A DNA stretch of 64,000 nucleotides from Rivibacter subsaxonicus. GTDB lineage: Bacteria; Pseudomonadota; Gammaproteobacteria; Burkholderiales; Burkholderiaceae_C. The notes below the pieces were generated by a model. It was given only the letters and a program-made list of their open reading frames with translations, was not told the DNA's origin and made no database searches. Positions 46,984 to 55,131 of the stretch are shown piece by piece. The stretch covers positions 248,001 through 312,000 of the forward strand of contig NZ_SHKP01000006.1 in the NCBI RefSeq assembly GCF_004217215.1, given 5' to 3'. The translations under genes were made by a program, and so were the position numbers. Numbering within the stretch: position 1 is the first letter of the stretch; every line of letters starts with the position of its first letter.

Positions 46984-47649
46984 TCAGCGACCCTTGTTCG
47001 CCTTCTCCAGCAGTTCGCGCGCCTCCTCGCGGCGGCCGCTGTCGGCCACGGTGCGGCCCGGGCGGGCCGGGGCGCGCAGCGCGGCCTCGAGATAGGGCGT
47101 GGCCTCCTGCGGGCTGCGGGTCTCCAGCAGGTACTCGCCGTAGAAGAAGTTCGGGTCGATGCCCTTCGGGTTGATCGCCAGCGCCTTCTGCAGCAGTTCC
47201 CTGGCCTTGGCCTTGTCGCCGAAGCCGATCGGCCAGCCGGGCACCTTGTAGTACAGCACGCCGAGGCTGTTGTAGGCCGAGCCGTCGAGCGCATTGCCGT
47301 CGATCTGGATTGCGGCCTCGTACAAGGCCTTGGCCTGCTTGGCCAGGCCGAGCGCGCCGAGGCCGCCCTTCTCGCCGGCCAGCGAGCTGAGGACGATGCC
47401 CTCCCAGACCAGCGGCTCGCTGCGGCCGGCATGCTCCTCGCTGACCTTGTGCGCGCGCGCCGCCAGCGCCTCGTAGCGCTTCTCGCGCGCCGCGGCAGGC
47501 GTCTGGTAGCGGATCACTTCCCAGTCGCGCTGCAGCGAGCCGACCGCCTCGTCCACCGTTTCGGCATGCGAGGGCGCGATCGGCATCAGCGCGAGCAGCG
47601 CCGTCGTCGCGGCGTTGGCGAGCAGGGGTTTCCATCGGATCGGCATCAT
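46984..47649 (-). CDS. Exported TPR-like protein, last gene of the hemolysin-type operon
   Basis: The 221-residue protein has a signal peptide (ATTALLALMPIAPSHA) and helical repeats of TPR type: LYEAAIQIDGNALDGSAYNSLG, ARELLQKALAINPKGIDPNF and ATPYLEAALRAPAR. It is probably periplasmic. The ATG at 47649 overlaps the SDR stop (ATGA), making it the fifth gene of the run. Its role may be scaffold or partner for a product-handling complex. Confidence 0.82.
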   Translation of the reverse strand: MMPIRWKPLLANAATTALLALMPIAPSHAETVDEAVGSLQRDWEVIRYQTPAAAREKRYEALAARAHKVSEEHAGRSEPLVWEGIVLSSLAGEKGGLGALGLAKQAKALYEAAIQIDGNALDGSAYNSLGVLYYKVPGWPIGFGDKAKARELLQKALAINPKGIDPNFFYGEYLLETRSPQEATPYLEAALRAPARPGRTVADSGRREEARELLEKANKGR

Positions 47650-48494
47650 GTTCTGGCTCCTTGCAGGGCGGTGTTCGGCGCAGCGTCGTCGGCGCGCTCG
47701 TCGATGGGGGGCAGGTGGCGGCGATGCTTGTCGAAGCCGCCGTCGAGCAGCGTCGGCGCCAGGCCGTTGAGACGCACGGCGGCGGCCTCGGGCATGCCGA
47801 TGAAGCGCTCGGCGACCTCGTCTTCCAGCAGCCTCAGCAGTGCCGCGGCGACGGTCTCTGGCGCGTCGGTGGCGGTGCCGGTGAGCAGGTTGTAGGCGTC
47901 GAGCTCGGCCGAGTTGAAGCCGGTGCGGGTGCTGCGCGGGCCCAAGTACTGGACCCGGACCGCGGAATCGGCCAGCTCGCGCCGCAGCGCCTCGGCAAAT
48001 CCGCGCAGGCCGAACTTGCTGGCGCTGTAGACGCTGAAGCCGGGCAGGCCGATGCGACCGAGCGCCGAGCCGACGCAGATCACCTGCGCCCGCGGCCGGC
48101 GCAGCAGGTGCGGCAGCAGCGCCTGCGTCAGCAGGATCGGCGCGCGCAGGTTGGTGTCGAGCACGCGCGCCACCGCGTCGGCATCGAGCGACTGGAGCCG
48201 GCCGAAGCTGGGCACGCCGGCGTTGTGGATCACCACGTTGCAGTCCCAGTCCGCGGCGGCGCGGCCGAGCCGCGCGAGGTCGTCGCCGGCTAGCAGGTCG
48301 GCGGTGACACAGGCCAGCTCCGGCGACCGCGCCCCGGCGCGCAGCCGCAGCGCGGCGGCCTGGGCCGCCAGTCGTTCGCCGGAGCGGCCGACCAGCATCA
48401 CTGCGGCGCCGGCCTGCACCAGCGCCGCGGCCATGGCCTGGCCGATGCCGCCGCCGGCACCGGTGAGTAGCACGCGAGCCTGCGCCGCCTTCAT
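47646..48494 (-). CDS. Short-chain dehydrogenase/reductase
   Basis: The 282-residue protein has the cofactor motif LTGAGGGIGQAM, NNAG-type NAG in VVIHNAGVPS, catalytic Ser in CVGSALGRIGL, and YSASK for Tyr and Lys. This is a classical NAD(P)-dependent reductase or dehydrogenase. ATGA overlap at each end ties it to the diiron oxidase before and the TPR gene after, so its substrate is probably the product of that oxidase. Confidence 0.92.
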   Translation of the reverse strand: MKAAQARVLLTGAGGGIGQAMAAALVQAGAAVMLVGRSGERLAAQAAALRLRAGARSPELACVTADLLAGDDLARLGRAAADWDCNVVIHNAGVPSFGRLQSLDADAVARVLDTNLRAPILLTQALLPHLLRRPRAQVICVGSALGRIGLPGFSVYSASKFGLRGFAEALRRELADSAVRVQYLGPRSTRTGFNSAELDAYNLLTGTATDAPETVAAALLRLLEDEVAERFIGMPEAAAVRLNGLAPTLLDGGFDKHRRHLPPIDERADDAAPNTALQGART

Positions 48495-49177
48495 GCCGCC
48501 ACCCCGGCCGCGACGCGCGCGCTGCGCTCGGGCATCGGCAGGCCGCGGAACACATCGCCGTAGAGGCGATAGAAGGCGCGCGCGGCATGCACGATGTCGG
48601 CTTGGTCCTGCGGGTCGTCGATCTGGTCCATCAGCAGGCCGAAGTGCGCCGTGTGCTCGATGTCGAGCGTGCCGTGCGAGCGCAGGTAGCTGAAGGCCGC
48701 ATCGGGCAGGCCGAGTGGCTTCTGGATCTGGTCGGCCGCCATCAGCGCCAGCGAGACGCTGGTGCCCTCGAGCACGTGCACCATGCCGAAGAAGCCGAGC
48801 GGATTGCGGCGCGCGATCGTGTCGTAGGCATAGGCCACCATCACCTCGGTGGCGTGGCCGGGCCGGCCGTGGCGCACCGCCTCGGCGTCGCCGCCGCAGG
48901 TCCGGATGTCGTCGAGGATCCACTCGTCGTGGCCGGATTCCTCCTCGATGTACTCGTCCAGCGCCGGCTCGAGCCAGGCATGGCGCGCCGGCAGCGCCGC
49001 CTTGCAGGCGCGCAGCAGCGGCACGGTGTGGCTCACGTGGTGGTAGGCCTCGCGCAGGAAGGCTAGGTAGCTCAGCAGCGACACCTCGCCGCGCAGGCAG
49101 CCCTGGATGATCGGCGTGCTGAGCAGGCCCATGCGGGCATCGGCGGTCTGGGCCTGGAGTTGGGCGTGAAATGACAT
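48491..49177 (-). CDS. Heme-oxygenase-like diiron oxidase (TenA/PqqC-fold iron-containing redox enzyme)
   Basis: The 228-residue all-helical protein has a ligand set matching heme-oxygenase-like diiron oxidases: Glu43, E80xxH83 in EEESGHDEW, Glu137 in VHVLEGTSV, then His168, Asp172 and His175 in SHGTLDIEHTAHF. The family includes UndA (fatty acid decarboxylation), BesC and SznF (C-C cleavage and N-oxygenation). Its place between a ligase gene and an SDR gene suggests that it oxidises an activated or transferred acyl or amino intermediate. Ligands are read by eye; alignment would settle them. Confidence 0.82.
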   Translation of the reverse strand: MSFHAQLQAQTADARMGLLSTPIIQGCLRGEVSLLSYLAFLREAYHHVSHTVPLLRACKAALPARHAWLEPALDEYIEEESGHDEWILDDIRTCGGDAEAVRHGRPGHATEVMVAYAYDTIARRNPLGFFGMVHVLEGTSVSLALMAADQIQKPLGLPDAAFSYLRSHGTLDIEHTAHFGLLMDQIDDPQDQADIVHAARAFYRLYGDVFRGLPMPERSARVAAGVAA

Positions 49178-49186
49178 GGTCGGGGT

Positions 49187-50650
49187 TCAGGTGGTGGAGG
49201 TTTCGGCCAGGCCCAGAGCCTCGGCGTGGAGGCGCAGCACGGCGCCGCGGCGGGGCCGGCCGTTCGTGGTGGCGAGTCCGGATTCGGCGCTGAACGTGGC
49301 CTCGGCACGGGTCCAGCGGTGGATGCGGGCGTAGTCGGGCAGCGTCACGTTGGCCGCGTCCACCGCGGCCTGCAGCGCCGCATCGGGCACCTCGGGCCGC
49401 ACCGGCCACAGCACCGCGCTGAGCGCGGGCTGGGTCTCGCCCAGCACGACCGCCTGCGCCACCACCGGCTCGGCGCGCAGCGCGGTCTCGACCCACTCGG
49501 GCGAGACGTTGCGGCCAAAGGCGGTGATCAGCACATTCGTCTTGCGCCCGCTGACATGCAGGAAGCCCTCGGCGTCGAAGCTGCCAAGGTCGCCGGTGGG
49601 CCACCAGCGCGGTGGCGCCTCACTGGCGCCGAGGTAGCCGACGAACAGGCTGCCGGCGATCTGAATCTCGCCGTCGCCGGCCAGCCGCACCCTTGCGTGC
49701 GGCAGCGGCCGGCCGGCCGAGCCGGGGTAGTCGGCGCTGGGCAGGTTGAGCGTCTGCACCGAGCCGCCTTCCGACAGCCCGTAGCCCTCGTAGGCCGGGA
49801 TGCCGACCGCGCGCGCGGCCTGGATCAGCCGCGCACCGACCGCCGCCCCGCCGACCGCGACCAGCCGCAGTGACGCCGGCACGCGCGCGCCGGTCTGCTG
49901 CAGGTGACCGGCCCAGGCGCGCAGCATCTGCGGCAGCAAGATGATGCTGTTCGGCTCGAAGCGCTCGACGGCGGCCTGGAAGCGCGCGGCGTCGAAGCCG
50001 GACGACCCGCTCAACCCGAGTTCCGCCAGCGGCGGCGCGATGCAGGTGGCGCCGGCGGCCAGCGGCGCCATCAGCCCCGCCACGTTCTCGAGCAGCACCG
50101 CGAACGGCAGCGCGCAGAGGTGGCGCCGCACCTGCAGCGGCGCGAGTGCGGCCACCAGTCCGGCGCTCACCTGGCGCAGCCCGGCGGCGCTCAGGCAGAC
50201 GCCCTTGGGTGCGCCGGTCGTGCCGGAGGTGAAGGTGATCTTGGCGGTCTGCGCCGGCAGCGGCACCGGCGCCACCGGCAGCCCGACCAGCACCAGCTGC
50301 TGGTCGGCGCAGACCAGGGCCTCGGCCGGTGCCTTTGGCCAGCGCGACGCCGCGATGGCGGGCGCCAGCAGGCTGTCGACGCCGGCCGCCGCCAGCGCGT
50401 GCGTGATCTGGTCGGCACTGAAGAACAGCGGCAGCGGCACGTGCACCACGCCGGCCTGGGCGGCGGCGAGATCGGCCACGACCCAGGCCGCCGAGTTGTC
50501 CATCAGCGTGGCGACGACGCGCGTGCCGCGCGCGCGGAAGCGGTCGGCCAGCGCCTCGGACTGCGCCAGCAGCTCGGGGCGCGACCAGCAGCGCCGCCCG
50601 TCGTCGACGGCGGCGTCCGGCGCGAGGTCGAAGCCCGCGGCGGCGCTCAT
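49187..50650 (-). CDS. AMP-binding acyl-CoA synthetase-like ligase
   Basis: The 487-residue protein has the P-loop-like motif FTSGTTGAPKG (residues 140-150), the GYGLSEGG motif, and TGDLGSFD. The C-terminal catalytic Lys position appears as Arg in the NGRPRRG sequence near the end, which is unusual and may weaken adenylation or divert it. An acyl-activating role is inferred from family. Its ATG overlaps the preceding stop (ATGA), and the oxidase gene follows nine bases later. Confidence 0.85.
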   Translation of the reverse strand: MSAAAGFDLAPDAAVDDGRRCWSRPELLAQSEALADRFRARGTRVVATLMDNSAAWVVADLAAAQAGVVHVPLPLFFSADQITHALAAAGVDSLLAPAIAASRWPKAPAEALVCADQQLVLVGLPVAPVPLPAQTAKITFTSGTTGAPKGVCLSAAGLRQVSAGLVAALAPLQVRRHLCALPFAVLLENVAGLMAPLAAGATCIAPPLAELGLSGSSGFDAARFQAAVERFEPNSIILLPQMLRAWAGHLQQTGARVPASLRLVAVGGAAVGARLIQAARAVGIPAYEGYGLSEGGSVQTLNLPSADYPGSAGRPLPHARVRLAGDGEIQIAGSLFVGYLGASEAPPRWWPTGDLGSFDAEGFLHVSGRKTNVLITAFGRNVSPEWVETALRAEPVVAQAVVLGETQPALSAVLWPVRPEVPDAALQAAVDAANVTLPDYARIHRWTRAEATFSAESGLATTNGRPRRGAVLRLHAEALGLAETSTT

Positions 50651-51294
50651 TCGTGGGCTCCGTTGCCGCCGAGTCGGCGCGCGAGCTGGTGCATCGCCTG
50701 CTGCAGCTGGCCGGCCAGCACGACCGGGCGGTGGTCGTAGTAGCTGCCCCAATGGCCGGCATCGGCACCCAGCATCGCCGGATCGGCCACGCCCAGCGCC
50801 AGCGGCGTGACGCCGATGCGCAGCAGCAGGTGCCTGAGCTCACTGGTCAGCGTGCTGACCACCCACTCGAAGCCGCGCTGGCTCAGGTGCACGCCGAGCA
50901 AGTGGATCAGGCGGCGGCCCTCGCCGGGGCGCACTGCGGCCAGATGTCCGACCTCGACGATGCGATCGCGGCGCGGAGGGCGCCCGGTCGCGCCGCCCAG
51001 CAGCCGCTCCACCGGCGCATCCAGGTAGCGCTCGAGGAACATCGGGCCGCTGGAGCCGGCGCGAAAGCCGGCCGCGGCCACGATCTCGCCGTTGTCGCGC
51101 AGGCTGGCCAGCACCGGCGCGAACTGGCGCACGTCGGCGCCGAAGCGATCGGCGTAGACGCGCCGGATGAAGGTCTCGACCTCGGAGCGGCCGGCGTTGC
51201 CCGGAGGATGCTCGCAGAACATGGGTCGAGCCGGCATTGCCGATTCGTCGGCGAACGAGCGGAGCGCTTCGCCCGAGCATGAGGCCTTGGTCAT
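50647..51294 (-). CDS. 'Thermostable hemolysin' family protein, probably a GNAT-like acyltransferase
   Basis: The 215-residue protein belongs to the T_hemolysin family named after a Vibrio product. Its FIRRVYADRFGADV, FLERYLDAPVERLL, and VEVGHLAAVRPGEGRRLIHLL, with WVVSTLTSELRHLLLRIG, recall acyl-homoserine-lactone and N-acyl amino acid synthases, so a GNAT-fold acyl transfer is more likely than cell lysis here. GGGAG lies five bases before the ATG at 51294, which fixes the start over two longer options. It heads the operon that ends at 46984. Confidence 0.82.
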   Translation of the reverse strand: MTKASCSGEALRSFADESAMPARPMFCEHPPGNAGRSEVETFIRRVYADRFGADVRQFAPVLASLRDNGEIVAAAGFRAGSSGPMFLERYLDAPVERLLGGATGRPPRRDRIVEVGHLAAVRPGEGRRLIHLLGVHLSQRGFEWVVSTLTSELRHLLLRIGVTPLALGVADPAMLGADAGHWGSYYDHRPVVLAGQLQQAMHQLARRLGGNGAHE

Positions 51295-51561
51295 CCGTAC
51301 TCCCTGCATGCACCCGAAGTCCGGGCGCCTGGGGCGGAGCATCGACGGCCAACATTAGGGGCGCCTTAAGCTGCCTTGCCGACCGCAACGCCCGGCGGTG
51401 TCCGTGGGTGCCGTGCTACGTGGAAGCTCCACGGCATTGGCATCGGTCCGGCTCCTTGAGGGCCTCGCACAGGTCGGAGGTGCCCGTCGCCCGCCGGCCA
51501 TGGCAATCGAGGACGAGACAGCGCGTGGGGATCGGCAGTCAACGCGGCTTCGTGGCCGGCC

Positions 51562-51960
51562 GAAGTTCATCGTCATCGGCGCTGCCTTCGCGATCGGTGC
51601 CTCCGGCTACTCGCTCGGCACGCTGATCGGCGCCACCGCCAGCGCGTTGCTGGCGCAGCGCCTTGTGCCCACGCTGTGCTGCAAGCAGGCCGACGGCGAG
51701 GTCGGGCTAGAACTGCTGCGCGAAACCGCCAGGCCCTGGGAACTGCCGGCCGACGCGCGGCCCTGCAAGCCGGTCGGTTGCCTCGAATGCCGCCACACCG
51801 GCTACCGCGGCCGCGCCGGGCTCTACGAGTTGCTGACGATGGGCGAGGAGGAGCGTGCGCTGATCACCCGCAGAGCGACGAGACGGGCCTGCGCCCACTG
51901 GGCGCCCGCAAGGGCATGGAGCTGCTGCGCCTGGGCGGGCTTGATGCGGGGCCAGCGAAG
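51562..51960 (+). pseudogene. Mosaic remnant: TctB-like N-terminus joined to gspE 3' end
   Basis: From 51562 to about 51624 the frame reads FIVIGAAFAIGASGYSLGT, like the first helix of TctB membrane proteins. From about 51626 to 51955 it matches 46575-46930 of the GspE gene, including the CLECRHTGYRGRAGLYELL region. The zinc-site CPAC has been cut to a single CC, and a one-base deletion near 51863 shifts the frame relative to gspE. The rest of 51295-52021 has no gene. A working product is unlikely. Confidence 0.75.
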
Positions 51961-52021
51961 GGGGCGGGCTAGAGCTGCCGGCCCTGACCTCGGCCCGGCC
52001 TGCCGCCTCGTGCCGTCGCCC

Positions 52022-53470
52022 TCACTTCACTTCGACGATGTCCGGCAACACCCAGGTCTTGTCGAACAGCGCCTTCGTCGGGCCGTAGAAGCGGAACAGG
52101 ACCTCGAACTTTCCTGCGGCGTCCGTGGCGACCCAGTTCGCTTCCTTGCCGGCGGGCGCCTTGGGCCCGAAGTACAGATCCACCGAACCGTCGGCATTCT
52201 TCTGCAAGCCCGGGCTCTGCGAGGAGCGGCCGGCGTGGGACATCTTGCGGATCAGCGCATGGGTGGCGCGGTCGTAGACCGTGGCCGACCAGTACTGGCG
52301 GACCGGCGCGTCGGCCGGCACGTTGAGGCGATAGTTCCTGCTCCCGTCCAGCACCGCCCCGGCCTTGTCGTCGATCACCATCAGGTAGAACTGGCCCTCG
52401 CCCAGTCGCTTGGGCGTGAAGAAGATGTAGGTGAAGAGCAGGCCGCGGTCGTCGATCGGATAGACGTCGGGATCGGCGTAACCCGACTGCGCCGCTTCTG
52501 CGAACTCAGGCGACGCCGGGAAGGCCCAGCGGCTGCCCGGCGCGAAGTAGGTCTTGAAGAGTTCGACGAAGCGATAGTCCAGTAGCGCGTGGGCCTGGGC
52601 CGCGGCCGCGTCGAGCGCCTGACGGGTGGCGGCATCGGGGGCGAAGCGCTTGCCCTTCTCGATGCCGAGGGTCTTGAGCTTGTCGATCATCGCGCGGTCG
52701 CGCTGCAACCACGGCTCGATCTGCACCACGCGGTCGAGCGAGTCGTAGAAGCGGTTGTCGTAGGGGATCGTGGCGTCATAGAAGACGCCGGCCGCGTCCA
52801 CGAAGACCGTCGGCGGCGGGCTGGCGGCCTGCGACAGCGCATAGATCTTGATCCGCTTGCCGTACTCGACCGCCTTGGCGAGATCGGTCGGGCTGCCGCT
52901 GCGCAGGATCGAGCGCAACAGCGCGTAGCCCTTGTAGGTGAGCGACTGCAGCGGGATGAAGCCGAGCGGGACCGGCTCCTTGTGACCGGGCGGCAGGATC
53001 AGGTACTTGCCGCCGCGGCCGCGGTCGACGCCGGCCGGCCCGACATCCTCGAGCGGCATCTGCCAGGCGTCCATGAGGGTGCCGTTGATGATCCCGTCGT
53101 CGGCGGGCGGGATCTCGAGCACGACCGGACCGTCCTTGGTGTCGTAGTAGGGCGTGAGGTAGACGACGTCGGTGTTTGGCGTGAGCGTCTGGTTCTTCCA
53201 GTCGAGCAGGGCCGACCAGTAGAGCATCTGGTTGGCGCGCGCCTTGGTCTCGCGCAGCATCGCCTGGTACATCAGGTCCAGATTGACCGCGGGCATGCCC
53301 CAGACCATGGCCTCGATGGCACGGCGTTCGAAGGCAGTGCGAGCAAGCTCCTTCGCCGAGGCAGGTGCCGCGGTAGGCGCGGCAGCTTCGGCGCTGGCCA
53401 GCTGACCCGCCGTGGCGAGCGTGGCTCCTGCGGCCGGAAGGGTCTGCAGGAACTGTCTGCGGTTTGCCAT
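52022..53470 (-). CDS. DUF1254/DUF1214 exported protein
   Basis: The 482-residue protein has a Tat-like signal (NRRQFLQTLPAAGATLATAG), an N-terminal DUF1254 domain (QMLYWSALLDWKNQTLTPNTDVVYLTPYYD) and a C-terminal DUF1214 domain (RLNVPADAPVRQYWSATVYDRATHALIRKM). These twin domains are common in secreted or periplasmic proteins of unknown role. It stands alone. The key motif residues quoted are only landmarks. Confidence 0.85.
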   Translation of the reverse strand: MANRRQFLQTLPAAGATLATAGQLASAEAAAPTAAPASAKELARTAFERRAIEAMVWGMPAVNLDLMYQAMLRETKARANQMLYWSALLDWKNQTLTPNTDVVYLTPYYDTKDGPVVLEIPPADDGIINGTLMDAWQMPLEDVGPAGVDRGRGGKYLILPPGHKEPVPLGFIPLQSLTYKGYALLRSILRSGSPTDLAKAVEYGKRIKIYALSQAASPPPTVFVDAAGVFYDATIPYDNRFYDSLDRVVQIEPWLQRDRAMIDKLKTLGIEKGKRFAPDAATRQALDAAAAQAHALLDYRFVELFKTYFAPGSRWAFPASPEFAEAAQSGYADPDVYPIDDRGLLFTYIFFTPKRLGEGQFYLMVIDDKAGAVLDGSRNYRLNVPADAPVRQYWSATVYDRATHALIRKMSHAGRSSQSPGLQKNADGSVDLYFGPKAPAGKEANWVATDAAGKFEVLFRFYGPTKALFDKTWVLPDIVEVK

Positions 53471-53703
53471 CGTGTGCTCCAGGGTTTTCAGGGAACGCCA
53501 ACCGACATCGAGGGTACGGCGGCGGCGGCTTCGGAGGATGCGGTGCCCCCGGGCGAGCGGGGGGCTTCCAGCCGCAGCCGGGCCGGGCATCGATGCGTCT
53601 CGAACGCGATGGGCCCGGCCACGACGTGGAGGCGGCCGGCATGCTCGAGCACATGCTTGTGCCGCTTTACGCGGGTCGCGGCGCGGCCTAGGCTCCGCCT
53701 CGA

Positions 53704-54138
53704 ATGAGCAGCGCCGCACCACTCCTCTTTGGCAGCACCGACACGCCGTCGGACGAGCAACTGCTGGTCGTCGACACCGGGCTGGAGCAGCACAACCACG
53801 CGGTGGCGCCGCTCGCCGACGTCAGGCCGCTGGCGGCCTTCGCGACCGAGCCCTCGGGGCAGATCGTCGGCGGCGCCGTCGGGCGGACCTGGGGCGCCTG
53901 CTGCGAGCTGCTGCAGCTCTGGGTTGCGCCGGCCTACCGGGGCGCCGGCGTCGGATCGAGGCTGCTCGAGGCCTTCGAGGCTCACGCCAGGGCTCGGGCC
54001 TGCACCGTGTTCTATCTCACCACTCTGAGCTTCCAGGCGCCAGACTTCTATCGCAAGCATCGCTACGCCGTGCTGGCGCAGATCACGGGCTACCCGAACG
54101 GCATCGTCAAGTACCTGATGCACAAGACCGAGGCCTGA
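53704..54138 (+). CDS. GNAT family N-acetyltransferase
   Basis: The 144-residue protein has a compact GNAT domain with LLQLWVAPAYRGAGVGSRLLEAFEAHA as the acetyl-CoA region and FQAPDFYRKHRYAVLAQ as motif B. It resembles the small antibiotic- or amine-acetylating type. No operon partner exists; it converges on the TctC gene with a 30-base gap. Confidence 0.85.
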   Translation: MSSAAPLLFGSTDTPSDEQLLVVDTGLEQHNHAVAPLADVRPLAAFATEPSGQIVGGAVGRTWGACCELLQLWVAPAYRGAGVGSRLLEAFEAHARARACTVFYLTTLSFQAPDFYRKHRYAVLAQITGYPNGIVKYLMHKTEA

Positions 54139-54168
54139 GCGGCGGTTGCCGCGCGTCGGCCGCGGCGC

Positions 54169-55131
54169 TCAGCCGCCCTGCCTGGCCAGGCCCAGGCGCT
54201 CCACCACCCGCTTCTCGTAGGCGAAGGCCTCGCGGCAGGCCTGTGCGTAGTCGGCCGGGCCGAGGTAGGCCAGCTCCTGGTCGGAGCGCGCGAGTTCGGC
54301 CGCGAAGGCCGGCTCCAGCATCGCGGCGCGAAAGCCGTCGTGCAGCGTGGTGACGAGTTGCGGGCTCAGCCCGCGCGGGCCGGCCAGTCCGTAGGGTGAG
54401 CTGGCTGCGATGCCGTAGCCCAGTTCCTTGAGCGTCGGCACCTGCGGCCAGCGCCGGCTGCGCTGCTCGCCGAAGGTGGCGAGCAGGCGCAGCTTGCCGT
54501 TGTCGACGAAAGGGCCGAAGGCGGTCGAGCCCACCGCCGCCATCACCTGCCCCGCGGCCACCGCCAGCGCCTGCTCGGCCGCGCCCTTGTAGGGCACGTG
54601 GATGTAGCTGAGGCCGCGCTGCAGCATCAGTTCCTCGAGCACCACATGCGGCGTGGTGCCGACGCCGTTGCTGGCGATCGAGACCTGGCCCGGCCGCGCC
54701 TTGACCGCGGCGAAGACCTCCTCGACGCTGCGCCAGGGGCTGTCGGTCGCGACCACCATGCCGAAGGTGGTGCCGGAGAGCTGGATGATCGGCGTGGTGT
54801 CGCGGATCGGATCCCACAGCAGCTTCTGCGTGTGCGGCGCGCGGAACACCGTCTGCGGCATCTGGGCGATGGTGTGGCCGTCGGGCGCGGCCTGCTGCAG
54901 CACCGGCATCGCCAGCGTGCCGCCGGCGCCGGGCCGGTTCTCGACGATGACGCGGGTGCCCAGGTGGTGCGAGGCGGCCTCGGCCAGCACCCGCATCGAC
55001 AGGTCGGTGCCGCCGCCGGCCGGCCAGGGCAGCCAGAGCGTGACCGGGCGCGCGAGGAAGGGCTCCTGCGCACGCGCGCTGCCCAGGCCGACGGACGCGG
55101 CCGCTGCGGCGAGGAAGCGGCGCCGGGTCAT
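54169..55131 (-). CDS. TctC/Bug-family periplasmic binding protein, last gene of the PQQ operon
   Basis: The 320-residue protein has a Tat-like signal (RRRFLAAAAASVG) and the Bug signature VTLWLPWPAGGGTDLSMRVLA near the N-terminus with VIVENRPGAGG. Members bind organic acids for TctAB transporters, which are absent here. Its ATG overlaps the permease stop (ATGA), placing it in the pqq-ABC run. It might deliver an organic acid or serve as a sensor; the partner transporter is unknown. Confidence 0.9.
   Translation of the reverse strand: MTRRRFLAAAAASVGLGSARAQEPFLARPVTLWLPWPAGGGTDLSMRVLAEAASHHLGTRVIVENRPGAGGTLAMPVLQQAAPDGHTIAQMPQTVFRAPHTQKLLWDPIRDTTPIIQLSGTTFGMVVATDSPWRSVEEVFAAVKARPGQVSIASNGVGTTPHVVLEELMLQRGLSYIHVPYKGAAEQALAVAAGQVMAAVGSTAFGPFVDNGKLRLLATFGEQRSRRWPQVPTLKELGYGIAASSPYGLAGPRGLSPQLVTTLHDGFRAAMLEPAFAAELARSDQELAYLGPADYAQACREAFAYEKRVVERLGLARQGG

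Noticed and set aside
50647-51294. Reading the 'thermostable hemolysin' as a pore-forming toxin
   Set aside because: No signal peptide or membrane-insertion segment is visible, and the operon context is metabolic.
51398-52585. A 395-codon plus-strand gene through the gspE-like scrap
   Set aside because: It starts in non-coding DNA, loses the gspE frame near 51863 and ends antisense to the DUF1254 gene.
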